Part shown: positions 63,754 to 64,000 of the stretch, one piece after another
Numbering within the stretch: position 1 is the first letter of the stretch
How the letters are laid out: every line of letters starts with the position of its first letter
From: Symbiodinium natans
Taxonomy: Eukaryota > Sar > Dinophyceae > Suessiales > Symbiodiniaceae
DNA: 64,000 bases
Reading direction: 5' to 3'
NCBI GenBank assembly: GCA_905221605.1
Contig: CAJNDS010002703.1
Coordinates: 179,001 to 243,000, forward strand
The notes under the pieces: model-generated
Databases searched by the model: none
What the model was told of the DNA's origin: nothing
What the model saw: the letters and a program-made list of their open reading frames with translations, nothing else
Position numbers and translations under genes: made by a program

Positions 63754-64000
63754 TTGGGGTTTGGGTGACGCAGACTTGGAGCTTAAGTCTGTGGGTTTTC
63801 AGTTTTTTTTTTTCTGGGGTTTCAGAGCCTTGGTGTTTGGTGTCGGGTGTTGGGGCTTTAGGGCCCAAAAGCCTGAAACCCCTAAGCCCCTGGAAGCCGA
63901 ATCCCTACACGCCAAAAGCCCTCACGGCAGACCCACCGAAACCCTGAACCCTCAACCCGAAATCCTTCACCTGCTCTCAGCCCTTGAACGCCCAAGCTTC
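63719..64000. other. (AT)n and telomere-word-rich end of window
   Basis: (AT)16 at 63719-63749, then GGGTTTGGGG-type words and CCCTAAG-like fragments; no gene seen. Confidence 0.6.

Overview
The window is nuclear DNA of a dinoflagellate, probably a member of the Symbiodiniaceae. The evidence is a complete 22-nt dinoflagellate spliced-leader (DinoSL) sequence at 9543-9564, a second partial DinoSL (last 14 nt) at 42261-42274, dozens of interstitial TTTAGGG/CCCTAAA arrays, and intron-rich gene pieces scattered through repeats. No rRNA, tRNA or CRISPR array was recognised. Almost everything is mobile, satellite or duplicated DNA; only one multi-exon host gene looks reasonably intact.

Layout. (1) 1-5338: a Ty1/Copia retrotransposon, cut by the window start, with Gag-protease in one frame and integrase-RT-RNase H in the +1 frame. 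The upstream frame ends in TCC-TGA-T, the same heptamer as the antizyme +1 programmed-frameshift site. (2) 5452-12048: three head-to-tail copies of a ~2.5-kb LTR-like unit, the middle one 5'-truncated; a DinoSL relict sits at the start of the third. (3) 12.06-15.3 kb: a 41-bp minisatellite, then a degraded tandem array of exon/intron pieces, some from an alpha/beta-hydrolase-like gene. (4) 16-27.6 kb: first telomere-like arrays, then non-coding tandem duplications, one ~1.05-kb pair almost identical. (5) 27.6-41.9 kb: dense telomere-like heptamer arrays in both orientations, a TTTGGGTTG nonamer array, a poly-G tract, an inverted array of 21-bp repeats, and a multi-exon gene (37025-38684) for a PspA/IM30-like coiled-coil protein with telomere-like repeats inside its introns.

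(6) 42261-51840: a LINE-type retroelement of up to 9.6 kb that starts with a DinoSL relict and is bounded on both sides by GA/GACAGAGA microsatellite. It has ORF1 (coiled coil plus RRM-like), an endonuclease-RT ORF2, and two further long reading frames of unknown function that share its habit of writing Gly-Gly as six or more G. (7) 52.6-59.3 kb: more telomere-like arrays with exon-like islands. (8) 59375-63720: two adjacent AT-rich elements, each with terminal inverted repeats that contain a C9-C12 run, each lying in (AT)n. The second carries AT-rich reading frames unlike the rest of the window and a satellite of perfect palindromes spaced 147 and then 200 bp.

The most unusual items are the antizyme-like frameshift site in a Copia element, the large multi-ORF LINE with a spliced-leader relict, the poly-C inverted-repeat elements with their palindrome satellite, and the 21-bp inverted array.
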